A stretch of DNA of 16,915 nucleotides from Firmicutes bacterium UBA3906 (GCA_002391555.1 DGFG01000084.1:1-16915); one strand, 5' to 3'; numbered from the stretch's first letter, positions 1 to 7,999 are shown. Notes: generated by a model from the sequence alone, not told the origin. A program made the numbers and translations.

Positions 1-1
1 T

Positions 2-1627
2 AAATGGATAGAAGGGCATGTCAGGGTAGGCAAGGTTTACCTAGAAACCTATAGACACGGCACTACTATTAGCCGCGAAAAGATGGAAAAGGTCATCGAA
101 TTTTTTAAAGATAGGGGTATAGAAACATCTGGAGGTATTACAACAGATGCACCGCCTGATGGAGAAGGTGGTTTTGATCCCCTATGCTATACTAGCAAAG
201 AAACACACAAACTCCTAGGGGAGGTAGTTAAGCTTACTGCCAGCCTATTTGATGAATTTATATTAGATGATTTTTACTTTACCAACTGTAGGTGTGTGTC
301 CTGTATAGAGGAAAAGGGTGATAGGACCTGGGATGAATTTCGCACTGATTTGATGAAGAAAATCTCTCAAGATATCATCAATACCGCTAAAAAAGTAAAT
401 CCAAAGGTAAAAACCATAATCAAATATCCAAACTGGTACGAGCATTACCAGGAGGCAGGATACAATATTGAGGATCAGCCTAGGATATTTGACTATGTTT
501 ATTCAGGAACGGAAACCCGTAACCCCATGTATACTCAGCAGCATCTTCCCAAATACTTAAGCTATTTCATAGTTCGCTATCTTGAGAATGTATCTAATGG
601 CAAGAACATAGGAGGCTGGTATGACCCCTATGAGTGCACCTATAATTATAGCTCCTATGCCCAGCAGGCCTACCTTACCCTCCTAGCCAAAGCAGGAGAG
701 CTTATGATGTTTTCTCTAGGATCCTTGCTAAGTCCTGATTACTCCCTGTGTATACCTATAAATGGGCAGATATTTAGGGAAATGGACAAGTACCTAGGCA
801 AGCTAGGTCAAGCTACAGGGGTGGCAACCTACCTGCCATTTCATAGCCAGGGAGAGGATTACCTACATAACTACCTTGGTATGATAGGTATTCCCTTTGA
901 GCCTACAGCTCATTATCCAGAAGGGGCTAGCAAGGTCTTTTTGACCCAGGGGGCTACAAGGGACAAAGATATTATTAAAAAGATCAAGACTAGTTTACTA
1001 AATGGCAGTGATGTTATTGTGACCTCAGGTTTCCTTAAGGCTGCACAAGACTTAGGCTTTAATAAGGAACTTGCTAATGTAGTCTATACAGACCGAAAGG
1101 CCCTAATAAACACCTATGCTTACTCAGATAATGGGGGTGTATCCTTTGGAGGTCGTGAGGAATCCTCAAAGCATATTATGGTTCCCCAGCTTGAATATAT
1201 GACTAATGATACATGGGAATTGGCCGCAGGCTTTGGAGAGGATAATAGCTTTCCCCTACTTTTAAAGACGCAATACGGAAAGGGTCGCCTATTTATCCTA
1301 ACAGTACCTGAAGACTATGGTGATCTTTATAATTACCCAAAGAAGATCCTCTACCTAATAAGGGAGGTTTTCAATAACAATTGGCCAGTTATGTTAGACG
1401 CAGTATCAAAGCTTGCTATCTTTACCTATGATAATGACTGTTTTGTACTTCATTCCTTCCAGCCCTGGTACGATGAGGCTAGACTTGAGCTAAGGGAGGG
1501 CTTTAATGGCCTAGAGGATCTGGTAAGTGGTCAAAAGTATAGTACAAGAACAGAGGGAGACAAGCAGGTCGTTAGGCTTCGAATATCCCCTGGAGTGAAC
1601 TATGTATTTAAGGCAATATCCGAATAG
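2..1627 (+). CDS. Probable TIM-barrel glycoside hydrolase-like protein, 5'-truncated by the window edge
   Basis: The reading frame is open from base 2 and reads as plausible protein before the first ATG at 83, which also lacks a good ribosome binding site, so the true start lies outside the window. At least 541 residues are present. The N-terminal half looks like a TIM barrel of a glycoside hydrolase: an acidic strand end (LDDFYF), then a cysteine cluster (NCRCVSC), then IKYPNW and GTETR motifs. The middle, about residues 240-440 counted from the ATG, resembles the glutamine-amidotransferase-like trimerisation domain of GH42-type enzymes. The last 80 residues look like a small beta domain. 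The GH74-type gene follows 23 bp downstream with its own AAGGAGG site, so the two are probably one operon for oligosaccharide breakdown. I recognise the fold pattern, not a specific family; substrate and catalytic residues are unknown. Whether it is secreted cannot be judged without the N-terminus. Confidence 0.7.
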   Translation, partial: KWIEGHVRVGKVYLETYRHGTTISREKMEKVIEFFKDRGIETSGGITTDAPPDGEGGFDPLCYTSKETHKLLGEVVKLTASLFDEFILDDFYFTNCRCVSCIEEKGDRTWDEFRTDLMKKISQDIINTAKKVNPKVKTIIKYPNWYEHYQEAGYNIEDQPRIFDYVYSGTETRNPMYTQQHLPKYLSYFIVRYLENVSNGKNIGGWYDPYECTYNYSSYAQQAYLTLLAKAGELMMFSLGSLLSPDYSLCIPINGQIFREMDKYLGKLGQATGVATYLPFHSQGEDYLHNYLGMIGIPFEPTAHYPEGASKVFLTQGATRDKDIIKKIKTSLLNGSDVIVTSGFLKAAQDLGFNKELANVVYTDRKALINTYAYSDNGGVSFGGREESSKHIMVPQLEYMTNDTWELAAGFGEDNSFPLLLKTQYGKGRLFILTVPEDYGDLYNYPKKILYLIREVFNNNWPVMLDAVSKLAIFTYDNDCFVLHSFQPWYDEARLELREGFNGLEDLVSGQKYSTRTEGDKQVVRLRISPGVNYVFKAISE

Positions 1628-1650
1628 AAGGACCTAAGGAGGATAAATAT

Positions 1651-4017
1651 ATGCAAAAGAAAAGAGAATATATAGCCTATGAGTATAACCATGCCCCAGT
1701 ACCCGGAGGTGGATTTGTAACAGGCTTTGTTTTTCACAATAGAGTAAAAAATATTTTGTACGCTAGGACAGATATAGGTGGCGTATACCGGTATGATTTT
1801 GAAAATGATAAGTGGTGGTCTTTAGTAGACCATGTAACAACTTTAGAAAAATGGGAAACCTATCCCCTTTCTATAGCACTAGATGATAACAATCCTGACT
1901 ACCTATACATTGTAGCTGGGGATTGGGAGAAAAACTACCTATTAAGATCAAGGGACAGGGGAGAGACCTTTGATTACTTTAGGCTACCTGCAGGCGTTCA
2001 CGGTAATGCGCCAGGCAGGGGCACTGGTGAAAGGCTAGTAGTAGACCCTGTTAGTTCAAACAAGATTTACTTTGGCTCCCAGTCCGAAGGCCTTCTGCTA
2101 TCAGAAGACTATGGCGAGACCTGGCAAAGCCTAGCTGTTCAGCCTCAGGGTGGAAAGGTAGAAAAGGATATATCCTTTGTGTGGCTTGATCCTAGGTCAG
2201 GTAGGGATGGGTCCTGCAAGACCATAGTGGTAGCCTGCTCAGGCGAGGGAAACTCGCCAGGCAAAAATATAAGGGCAAGTAGCCTCTATATAAGTAAGGA
2301 TGGGGGCAAGACCTTTAAAATATTGCCTGGACAACCACAGCCACCAAAAGAGGGTGAATACCCTGGCTTTGTAGGCCAAAGGGCCAGCTTTGATGGACAA
2401 TATCTGTATATAACAATGGCCTCTGCCCTAAGGTCATGGGCAGGCTGGAGAGGTTATGCCTGTGATGTAGGAGGCCTCCATTATGGCTGTGTCCTAAGGT
2501 ATCATATTGATGAGTCAGGTGACATAAAGGACTGGTCCAATATAACCCCTAATATAGCAGGAATAATAGAATTAAAAGAAGGTATAGCCACAAGCAACAG
2601 CTTTGGGGGTATTTGTGTATTTCCAGACAAAAAGGATTGGCTGATATGCACAAGCCAGTGCAGTCTAAATGGAGACAGCGTAATGCTTTCAAGAGATAGA
2701 GGGTCTAGCTGGGAACCTATATTGCATGGTCTTGAAGTTGGTAGGATGGACTTTTCCACCGTTCCCTATATGGATCCTAAGTACAATGGTGGTGGAAACA
2801 TAATCCACTGGCTGTCGGATATAAAGATTGATCCTTTTAACAGCAACCGAGCTGTTTTTAACACAGGTACAGGTATATTTATGACTGAAAACCTTTTAGA
2901 GGCAGCTAGGGGACAAGAAGTAGTCTGGAGGCCAAGCTGTAAGGGTCTAGAAGAGACGGTTCATTTAAATGTCTATAGTCCACCGGCTGGTGATATAAAG
3001 CTTATCGATATAATAGGTGACCTAGGAGGCTTTGCCTTTGCAGATCTAAACAAAGCAGCTGGCAATTCCTTTGACGACCAAGACGGCAATAGGTATATAA
3101 CCTGTCTAAATGCAGACTTTCCGGACTCAAACCCCTACCATGTGGTAGTAACCGCAAGGGGTAACTGGACAGGCAGAACCACAGGGGGCCTTATTTGGTC
3201 AGAGGACCAGTGCAAGACCTGGACCCGGTTGCCAGATCCAGTGGGTATTACAAGTCGGATTGATGACCTGATAAGTGAGATTAGAAAGCCAAATACCAAT
3301 TCTGGCTGGGTGGCAATATCAGCAGATGGAGAAAACCTTGTCTGGTCAGTAGGCCAGGGAGACCGGCTGCCAATAGATGCTGTTGTATATACAAGTGATC
3401 TAGGCCAGACCTGGCAAAGAGTAAGGATCTATGACCTTAAGGGAGAGCTTGTAGAAAACGAAATAGATACCCTAAAGGTCTTATCAGATAGGGTGGATCC
3501 AGCGGTCTTTTATGGCTTTGGCGATGAGTCCAAGTTTTACATAAGTACCGACAAGGGTAAAAGCTTTGTGCAGCTAAAGGCCTGTCCTGACTTTCCACTA
3601 CTTGAGCTAGGTGGGATGGACGGCAGGATGCCTGCGGAGATAAGGGCAGAGTCAGGCAAGACGGGCATAGTATGGATATCAACTGGAGAAAAGGGCTTAT
3701 GGAAAGTTGAATTTAACAAGCAAGAGAAAAGAGCCAGCTTTAATAGGGTGTCAGCTGAAGGCGACCATATTTTCAGGCAGGGCATGGGCAAGGAGGCAGC
3801 TGGCAGCCAAGTAAAGACACTCTATGTAAATGGTATTATAGATGGTGAGTATGGCTTTTACAGGTCCTTTGACGAGGGCAAGACATGGCAAAGGATAAAT
3901 AATGAAAAGCAAATGTTTGGAGATATTAGGACTATATGTGGCGACCCAAGATGCTTTGGACGTTTTTATATAGGCACTGGCACTAGGGGAGTCCTATGGG
4001 GCCAGCCCCTAGAGTAA
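1651..4017 (+). CDS. GH74-type double beta-propeller glycoside hydrolase (xyloglucanase-like), no signal peptide
   Basis: A protein of 788 aa, close to the length of a bare GH74 catalytic module (two seven-bladed propellers). The N-terminus carries the GH74 hallmark GGGFVTG followed by YARTDIGGVYR. The aspartate at residue 41 matches the catalytic base of characterised xyloglucanases, and D457 in GDLGGF matches the second catalytic aspartate; the 416-residue gap fits the family. Eight Asp-box-like repeats (S-x-D-x-G-x-T-W/F type) occur near residues 100, 151, 215, 347, 517, 581, 632 and 740, as expected for propeller blades. GH74 enzymes cut beta-1,4-glucan backbones of xyloglucan. The protein begins MQKKREYIAYEY with no hydrophobic segment, so it should be cytoplasmic, and no dockerin or carbohydrate-binding module is visible. 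The start is fixed by AAGGAGG at 1636-1642. It probably acts together with the upstream gene. GH74 membership is fairly certain; the actual substrate is inference. Confidence 0.85.
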   Translation: MQKKREYIAYEYNHAPVPGGGFVTGFVFHNRVKNILYARTDIGGVYRYDFENDKWWSLVDHVTTLEKWETYPLSIALDDNNPDYLYIVAGDWEKNYLLRSRDRGETFDYFRLPAGVHGNAPGRGTGERLVVDPVSSNKIYFGSQSEGLLLSEDYGETWQSLAVQPQGGKVEKDISFVWLDPRSGRDGSCKTIVVACSGEGNSPGKNIRASSLYISKDGGKTFKILPGQPQPPKEGEYPGFVGQRASFDGQYLYITMASALRSWAGWRGYACDVGGLHYGCVLRYHIDESGDIKDWSNITPNIAGIIELKEGIATSNSFGGICVFPDKKDWLICTSQCSLNGDSVMLSRDRGSSWEPILHGLEVGRMDFSTVPYMDPKYNGGGNIIHWLSDIKIDPFNSNRAVFNTGTGIFMTENLLEAARGQEVVWRPSCKGLEETVHLNVYSPPAGDIKLIDIIGDLGGFAFADLNKAAGNSFDDQDGNRYITCLNADFPDSNPYHVVVTARGNWTGRTTGGLIWSEDQCKTWTRLPDPVGITSRIDDLISEIRKPNTNSGWVAISADGENLVWSVGQGDRLPIDAVVYTSDLGQTWQRVRIYDLKGELVENEIDTLKVLSDRVDPAVFYGFGDESKFYISTDKGKSFVQLKACPDFPLLELGGMDGRMPAEIRAESGKTGIVWISTGEKGLWKVEFNKQEKRASFNRVSAEGDHIFRQGMGKEAAGSQVKTLYVNGIIDGEYGFYRSFDEGKTWQRINNEKQMFGDIRTICGDPRCFGRFYIGTGTRGVLWGQPLE

Positions 4018-4057
4018 GAGATATGAGTCTTTTTTAGGGGCACCTAAATTTGTTACT

Positions 4058-4129
4058 ACTATCCTTAGATGAAAAATTTAGAAAGCTGCTAGCCTTTTTA
4101 GACTAGCAGCTTTTATGTACTAGGATAGT
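4058..4129 (+). terminator. Rho-independent terminator after the GH74 gene, with an outer stem
   Basis: An 11-bp perfect stem, AAAGCTGCTAG at 4082-4092 and CTAGCAGCTTT at 4103-4113, encloses a 10-nt loop and runs into TTTT. An outer 7-bp stem (ACTATCC at 4058-4064 with GGATAGT at 4123-4129) can close around it, giving a nested structure. The inner hairpin is the likely terminator; the outer pairing may be incidental. Confidence 0.75.
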
Positions 4130-4182
4130 CGTCAATAAAATCATTTTATAGCTGTCATTATAGTGGTTACTTTAACATAAGA

Positions 4183-4197
4183 TATAATACTTATAAT
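4183..4197 (+). promoter_or_regulatory. Possible sigma-A -10 elements for the small charged-protein gene
   Basis: Two TATAAT hexamers, at 4183-4188 and 4192-4197, lie just upstream of the ATG at 4215. No convincing TTGACA-like -35 was found at the right distance; TTTAAC at 4171-4176 is the best and sits 15 nt from the second -10. If the second is used, the leader would be very short. Confidence 0.35.
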
Positions 4198-4214
4198 TTG
4201 AGGATGTGTAACAG

Positions 4215-4466
4215 ATGGTCGATGATGACAGGGACAATGCCCATTTACTAAAAGCTATACAAGAAGCCCTGATTAAATGGAGGGAAGCCGAAGAGCTTTT
4301 TATGTACCAAGATATATACACAAAGAAAAATGACCATATCCTTAATATTGAGAGGCTAAAACAAGCATATATTGATCTGCTCAAGGAGGCCAAGAAAAGA
4401 AACCTTTCACTTACCAAAGACCAGATGGCTGAAAGGATTTTTAGCAAGAGCCTAGATACTGATTAA
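4215..4466 (+). CDS. Small charged helical protein, DUF2508-like
   Basis: An 83-aa protein, almost entirely charged and amphipathic, predicted to be helical, with no cysteines, signal peptide or membrane segment. The spacing of hydrophobics and the AEELF ... IERLKQAYIDLLKEAKKRNL segment resemble the short Firmicutes DUF2508 (YaaL-type) family, but this is a pattern impression without a search. It starts with ATG behind a modest GAGG at 4200-4203. It is convergent with the DUF4364-type gene, whose stop lies 31 bp beyond. The minus-strand open frame over the same bases is a shadow. Function is unknown. Confidence 0.65.
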   Translation: MVDDDRDNAHLLKAIQEALIKWREAEELFMYQDIYTKKNDHILNIERLKQAYIDLLKEAKKRNLSLTKDQMAERIFSKSLDTD

Positions 4467-4497
4467 CTTTATCTAGGGACTAAAGTAAAATCGTAGT

Positions 4498-5013
4498 CTA
4501 GATTAGGGACTCCATTATTTTTCTGTATACTTCAGGGGCCTTGAGCTGCCATTTATCACATACACTCTTAGCCTGCTCCATAGTAGTTAGATTTAGCTTT
4601 AACTCTATAAGTGTAATGGTTCCCTCCATGACCCTGAGTATGGCTACATATTCATTGTTCTCAAGTCTTTTGTATTCGGCTGTTAGCTGACTCTCTTTTA
4701 TCAATCTTTCTCGGTTTTGCTCAGTATAGGTCAAAATCATATCTTTTGTATAGGAATCTAGCCTAGATGAGAATAGGTCTATGGCCTCTTTACCAGTATC
4801 TGTGATGGAGTAAAGATGGCTGTTACGATTGTCTATGTAGTATAAATGATTGGTTTCACATAGTTCTGACAAAAGTTGCTGGAGGTCAAAATAATTCATC
4901 AGATATCTGTTTACGAAAAATTCAGTAATTTGCTCGTTTGTAAGGGGAATATTTAGAGAGTTCACAAAGAAAAGTATTGTTATTTTATTATCGGCCAAAT
5001 CTAAACGTCTCAT
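4498..5013 (-). CDS. DUF4364 family winged-helix regulator
   Basis: A 171-aa protein beginning MRRLDLADNKITILFFVNSL, with LTNEQITEFF and YFDLQQLLSEL segments forming a helix-turn-helix, then a wing-like stretch HLYSITDTGKEAIDLF. This order matches the DUF4364 family, common in Clostridia, whose first half resembles PadR/MarR-type winged helices. The C-terminal half (NNEYVAILRVMEGTITLIELKLNL and after) is the conserved family tail and may mediate dimerisation or ligand binding. The likely role is DNA-binding transcription regulation; the target is unknown. ATG start with AGGAGA at 5022-5027. A terminator-like hairpin at 5069-5098 separates it from the spore-protein gene, so it is probably transcribed on its own from a TATAAT at 5048-5053. 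Confidence 0.85.
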   Translation of the reverse strand: MRRLDLADNKITILFFVNSLNIPLTNEQITEFFVNRYLMNYFDLQQLLSELCETNHLYYIDNRNSHLYSITDTGKEAIDLFSSRLDSYTKDMILTYTEQNRERLIKESQLTAEYKRLENNEYVAILRVMEGTITLIELKLNLTTMEQAKSVCDKWQLKAPEVYRKIMESLI

Positions 5014-5047
5014 AAAGTCTATCTCCTAGCTAAACTAAATTAATCCT

Positions 5048-5053
5048 ATTATA
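5048..5053 (-). promoter_or_regulatory. Probable -10 box for the DUF4364 gene
   Basis: On the minus strand TATAAT lies 35 bp upstream of the ATG, between the SASP terminator and the DUF4364 gene. The -35 region 17 nt further up overlaps the end of the terminator and shows no good match, so only the -10 is supported. Confidence 0.4.
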
Positions 5054-5068
5054 CAACACATAAATAGT

Positions 5069-5098
5069 AAAAGACACAGGAAATTTTAATCCTGTGCC
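5069..5098 (-). terminator. Rho-independent terminator after the SASP gene
   Basis: Read on the minus strand, GGCACAGG (5098-5091) pairs with CCTGTGTC (5080-5073) with one G-U pair and is followed by TTTT. The loop is AT-rich. It separates the SASP gene from the downstream DUF4364 gene. Confidence 0.7.
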
Positions 5099-5129
5099 TA
5101 ATATTAGTCTTTACTAGTCATATAGTTAA

Positions 5130-5357
5130 TCACTTATTAGCCAGACTGTTTTCAGCCATGGCAATTAGCCTTTTTGTCATCTCGCCTCCGACCCTACCAC
5201 AGTCAGCAGATGTCAGATCTCCCCAGTAGTCTTCTGAACCCTGATAGACAGGTAGGTTAAACTCTGCTGCTATTTCATATTTCATATTGTCAAGGGCTTG
5301 ATGGGCGCCTTTAACTAATTGTCTGTTTTTCCCGGTATTTTTGCTTCCAGCTGCCAC
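5130..5357 (-). CDS. Alpha/beta-type small acid-soluble spore protein (SASP)
   Basis: A 75-aa protein with the two conserved blocks of alpha/beta SASPs: KYEIAAEF near residues 27-34, containing the E-I bond cut by the germination protease GPR, and ADCGRVGGEMTKRLI near residues 51-65. These proteins coat spore DNA, hold it in an A-like form and protect it from UV and heat, then supply amino acids during germination. The start is GTG (5355-5357) behind a strong AGGAGGT at 5364-5370. The second block carries a cysteine before the GRVGG core, where many relatives have serine or asparagine types. Expression should be in the forespore; a possible sigma-G promoter lies upstream. This is the clearest evidence that the organism sporulates. 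Confidence 0.95.
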   Translation of the reverse strand: MAAGSKNTGKNRQLVKGAHQALDNMKYEIAAEFNLPVYQGSEDYWGDLTSADCGRVGGEMTKRLIAMAENSLANK

Positions 5358-5393
5358 TTTACTACCTCCTTTTATATTTGAATGGCTTGACTT

Positions 5394-5422
5394 TAATTTG
5401 CCACAAACTATATAAAAGATAC
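5394..5422 (-). promoter_or_regulatory. Candidate sigma-G promoter for the SASP gene
   Basis: On the minus strand GTATC (-35) and CAAATTA (-10) are separated by 17 nt. Each is a partial match to the forespore consensus (GHATR and CATWMTA). The position, about 35 bp before the start codon, and the gene type support the idea, but both hexamers carry mismatches. Confidence 0.35.
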
Positions 5423-5480
5423 TAAAAAGTATATGGAAGTATTGCTATATTGCTGGATAGTATATGAGAAAAATATCATA

Positions 5481-5514
5481 ATAATAAGGACATTCTTTTT
5501 AGAATGCCCTTATT
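5481..5514 (-). terminator. Rho-independent terminator after the HPr-like gene
   Basis: A stem of about 14 bp with a TTTT loop (5497-5500): arms 5483-5496 and 5501-5514, one G-U pair on the minus transcript. On the minus strand it follows the HPr-like stop by about 23 bp. The run after it is AT-rich rather than a clean T tract. Confidence 0.7.
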
Positions 5515-5537
5515 TAAGTAATTTTTAAATTTTAAGA

Positions 5538-5765
5538 CTAAACCAAGAAATCCTTTATATCTTCAAGGAAATCATCACAGTCATCACAATAAATTTCAAC
5601 TGCAATTGGCTTGCTTAGGTCCAAACTGAATATACCCAAAATTGATTTTGCATCGACTACGTGCCTGCCTGAGCGAAGGTCGATTTCATATGGATACTTG
5701 TTTACGATGTTTACAAAGTTTTTAACGTTTTCAGCAAGTGATAATTTAATATTAACGGTCTTCAT
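5538..5765 (-). CDS. HPr-like protein lacking the phosphorylatable histidine
   Basis: A 75-aa protein, slightly shorter than PTS HPr (85-88 aa). The centre, VVDAKSILGIFSLDL near residues 36-50, matches the HPr segment around regulatory Ser46 (AKSIMG type), with the serine at residue 41. The N-terminal GLHARPA region with active-site His15 is absent; LAENVKNF occupies that place, so it should not carry phosphate from enzyme I. The C-terminus has an acidic CDDCDD stretch. It may be a regulatory HPr relative like Crh, which lacks His15 but keeps Ser46, or simply an HPr-fold protein. ATG start with AGGAGGT at 5773-5779 and a good promoter. Monocistronic, ended by the hairpin at 5481-5514. No HPr kinase or PTS gene is in the window. 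Confidence 0.75.
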   Translation of the reverse strand: MKTVNIKLSLAENVKNFVNIVNKYPYEIDLRSGRHVVDAKSILGIFSLDLSKPIAVEIYCDDCDDFLEDIKDFLV

Positions 5766-5798
5766 AAATAATACCTCCTAGATTTTACTTTTGCTTTA

Positions 5799-5827
5799 AG
5801 TATATCGCAATTAGGGATAAACGGCAA
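5799..5827 (-). promoter_or_regulatory. Sigma-A promoter of the HPr-like gene
   Basis: On the minus strand TTGCCG (5827-5822) and TATACT (5804-5799) are separated by exactly 17 nt, 33 bp upstream of the ATG. Four of six and five of six consensus bases match. Confidence 0.65.
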
Positions 5828-5958
5828 TACTATTATACATAATTAATCCATCTTCTAACACATAGTAGCAAATTATCTTATTCAAGGATTATACAATTAG
5901 GATTAATGGACACAATAGCATAATAAGAGTTTTAGCAAGGCTAATAAGGAGGCTTTCT

Positions 5959-6960
5959 TTGAAAATTGGTATTCCTAGGGCATTGCTCTACCCTATCTTT
6001 TATCCAATGTGGGAGACTTTTTTTAAGGAGCTTGGTCATAGCATAGTTAATTCAACTAGGACAAATAAAAGAATACTCGATAGTGGGGCAAAGGCCTGCG
6101 TGGAGGACGCATGCCTGCCTGTCAAGATAATGCATGGTCATGTTATTGACCTAATAGATAGGTGTGATGCTGTTTTTATTCCAAGACTAATCTCTATTAG
6201 CCAAGAGGAATATATATGCCCCAAGTTTATAGGTATTCCGGAGATGATAAAAAACTCAGTAAAGCCTTGTCCTAGCTTAATAGTCTTGGACTACAATGCT
6301 AAAAAGAGTACTAATATGGCTTATAAGGGATACTATAAACTAGCTAGTGACCTAGGCTCAAGCAAAAAAGACATAAAGCAAGCTTTAGAGAGGGCATTAG
6401 GACAACAAAGGGCCTACGAGAGAGCCCTCTTAGGAGGGAGCAATCCCTTATTAGCACTAGAGGGCTTAGAAACTTTTTCTATAAGGAAAGAAATAAAGGG
6501 TACTATAGGCTTAATAGGCCACCCATACCTTATTTACGATAGGTATATTAGTATGGATGTCTATAAAAAACTAATCAGCCATGACTATAGGGTGATAGTC
6601 CCAGAAAATATAAGACCTGAGGCAATAGAGAAGGCTTGTAGCATATATCCTAAAAAACTCTTTTGGTCTTATGGAAAGCATCTCTTAGGCAGTGGTTTGT
6701 ATATGCTAGAACAAGGTCTAGTAGATGGCCTTGTGTTAGTGACCAGCTTTGCCTGTGGTATTGACTCATTTGTACTAGAGCTGCTACAGCGAAAAAACAA
6801 TAGAGATTATAAAAAACCCTTAACCATAATTACCATAGATGAGCATAGTGGCCATGCCGGCTTTGATACGAGGCTTGAAGCCTTTATAGATATGATGGAG
6901 TGGAGGAAGGAAAATGGTAATAACATTTCCTCACATGGGAAAGGTTTATATATCAGTTAA
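5959..6960 (+). CDS. Acyl-CoA dehydratase activase-related protein (COG3580/DUF2229-like)
   Basis: A 333-aa protein starting at TTG with AAGGAGG at 5946-5952. It opens MKIGIPRALLYPIFYPMWETFF, typical of the DUF2229/COG3580 proteins that accompany HgdC-type activases. Conserved cysteines in the family-like pattern ACVEDACLP (C47, C52), EEYICP (C87) and SFACG (C266) are suited to binding an iron-sulphur cluster, like the cluster cysteines of 2-hydroxyacyl-CoA dehydratase subunits. The next gene overlaps by 47 bp and the third by 4 bp, so the three are one coupled operon. In many Clostridia the same modules are fused in one protein of roughly 1,400 residues. The physiological reaction is not established for this family; reductive chemistry driven by ATP-dependent electron transfer is the inference. 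No clear promoter was found in the 193-bp upstream gap. Confidence 0.85.
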   Translation: MKIGIPRALLYPIFYPMWETFFKELGHSIVNSTRTNKRILDSGAKACVEDACLPVKIMHGHVIDLIDRCDAVFIPRLISISQEEYICPKFIGIPEMIKNSVKPCPSLIVLDYNAKKSTNMAYKGYYKLASDLGSSKKDIKQALERALGQQRAYERALLGGSNPLLALEGLETFSIRKEIKGTIGLIGHPYLIYDRYISMDVYKKLISHDYRVIVPENIRPEAIEKACSIYPKKLFWSYGKHLLGSGLYMLEQGLVDGLVLVTSFACGIDSFVLELLQRKNNRDYKKPLTIITIDEHSGHAGFDTRLEAFIDMMEWRKENGNNISSHGKGLYIS

Positions 6961-7999
6961 GGCCTTATTTGACGACCTAAGGGTAAGAACTGTAATACCA
7001 CCCCCAATAAGCAAGAAGACCTTGGAGATAGGCACAAAGCTATCTCCGGAGATGGCCTGTCTTCCGCTTAAAATTAATATGGGTAATTACATTGAGGCCA
7101 TAAAAGAGGGGGCCGATACAATAGTCTTGACAGGCAGCTGTGGACCATGCAGGTTTGGATATTATGGAGTAGTAGAAAAAGATATTCTAAAAGACCTAGG
7201 ATACGACATTGAAGTAGTAATCCTAGATGCACCCAAAACAGGTCATCTAAACTTTATAAATAATATTAAAAAGATTTCAGGCTACTCTAGTATACCCGAC
7301 TTAGCCAAGGCCTTTAGGGCAGCCTACAAGGTCACCCTAGAGGTTGACAAGCTTATAGACCTACTTTTATATAAAAGGGCTAGAGAGACGCGTGTAGGAG
7401 AGGCAGATAGGTGTCTTGCTAGCTTTGAAAGAATGGCTAGGCAGGTTCATGGTAGCTCTCAGATACTAGATTTAACAGAGCAGTTCATGGAAAGGGCATC
7501 TAATATCAGAGAAGAAAGGGGCTTTAAACCACTGACTATTGGCCTAGTTGGAGAAATTTACACCCTGATTGAGCCCTATGTAAACCTAAATATTGAGAGC
7601 AAGCTAGGTAGGCTAGGAGTCGAAGTCCATAGGGGTATAACATTAACGGACTGGATAAAGACCCACTTGTCCCTTGATATGAAGTATAGGCAAGAGAGGA
7701 AGACTATGCTTGCTAAGGCAGAGCCATACCTAAACCTATGTATAGGTGGTCATGCCTGGGAAACGATTGCTTCAACAATAGACTTTTATGAAAAGGGACT
7801 AGATGGAATAATACAAGTCCTACCTTTTGGATGTATGCCAGAGATTGTAGCAGAAAGCATAATGCCAACTATAGGCACAGATCTACAGATACCAATAATG
7901 ACTCTTTCTGTAGATGAGCTAACTGGGGAAGCGGGATATATGACAAGGCTAGAGGCCTTTGTTGACCTATTAAAACAAAAGAAAGGCAAGGTAATATGA
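6914..7999 (+). CDS. Acyl-CoA dehydratase activase-related protein, second component (COG3581-like)
   Basis: A 361-aa protein beginning MVITFPHMGKVYI; ITFPHMG is the usual opening of COG3581-type modules, which supports the ATG at 6914 inside the end of the previous gene. The purine-rich AGGAAGG lies just upstream. Likely cluster ligands are MACLP (C49), GSCGPC (C76, C79) and PFGCMPE (about residue 305). The ACLPLK element parallels the ACLPVK of the preceding protein, suggesting that the two are related halves that dimerise, as HgdA and HgdB subunits do. The ATGA overlap with the activase gene argues for fixed stoichiometry. It is expected to be a cytoplasmic, oxygen-sensitive Fe-S protein and to accept electrons from the activase; substrate unknown. 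Confidence 0.85.
   Translation: MVITFPHMGKVYISVKALFDDLRVRTVIPPPISKKTLEIGTKLSPEMACLPLKINMGNYIEAIKEGADTIVLTGSCGPCRFGYYGVVEKDILKDLGYDIEVVILDAPKTGHLNFINNIKKISGYSSIPDLAKAFRAAYKVTLEVDKLIDLLLYKRARETRVGEADRCLASFERMARQVHGSSQILDLTEQFMERASNIREERGFKPLTIGLVGEIYTLIEPYVNLNIESKLGRLGVEVHRGITLTDWIKTHLSLDMKYRQERKTMLAKAEPYLNLCIGGHAWETIASTIDFYEKGLDGIIQVLPFGCMPEIVAESIMPTIGTDLQIPIMTLSVDELTGEAGYMTRLEAFVDLLKQKKGKVI

Noticed and set aside
4467..4497. Hairpin-like TCTAGGGACTA ... TAGTCTAGA between the convergent small gene and DUF4364 gene
   Set aside because: The stem has a two-base bulge and no T tract on either side, so it is too weak to call a terminator.
5828..5945. Possible riboswitch or promoter ahead of the activase operon
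   Set aside because: Several AT-rich -10-like hexamers but no -35 at the right spacing and no recognisable riboswitch core.
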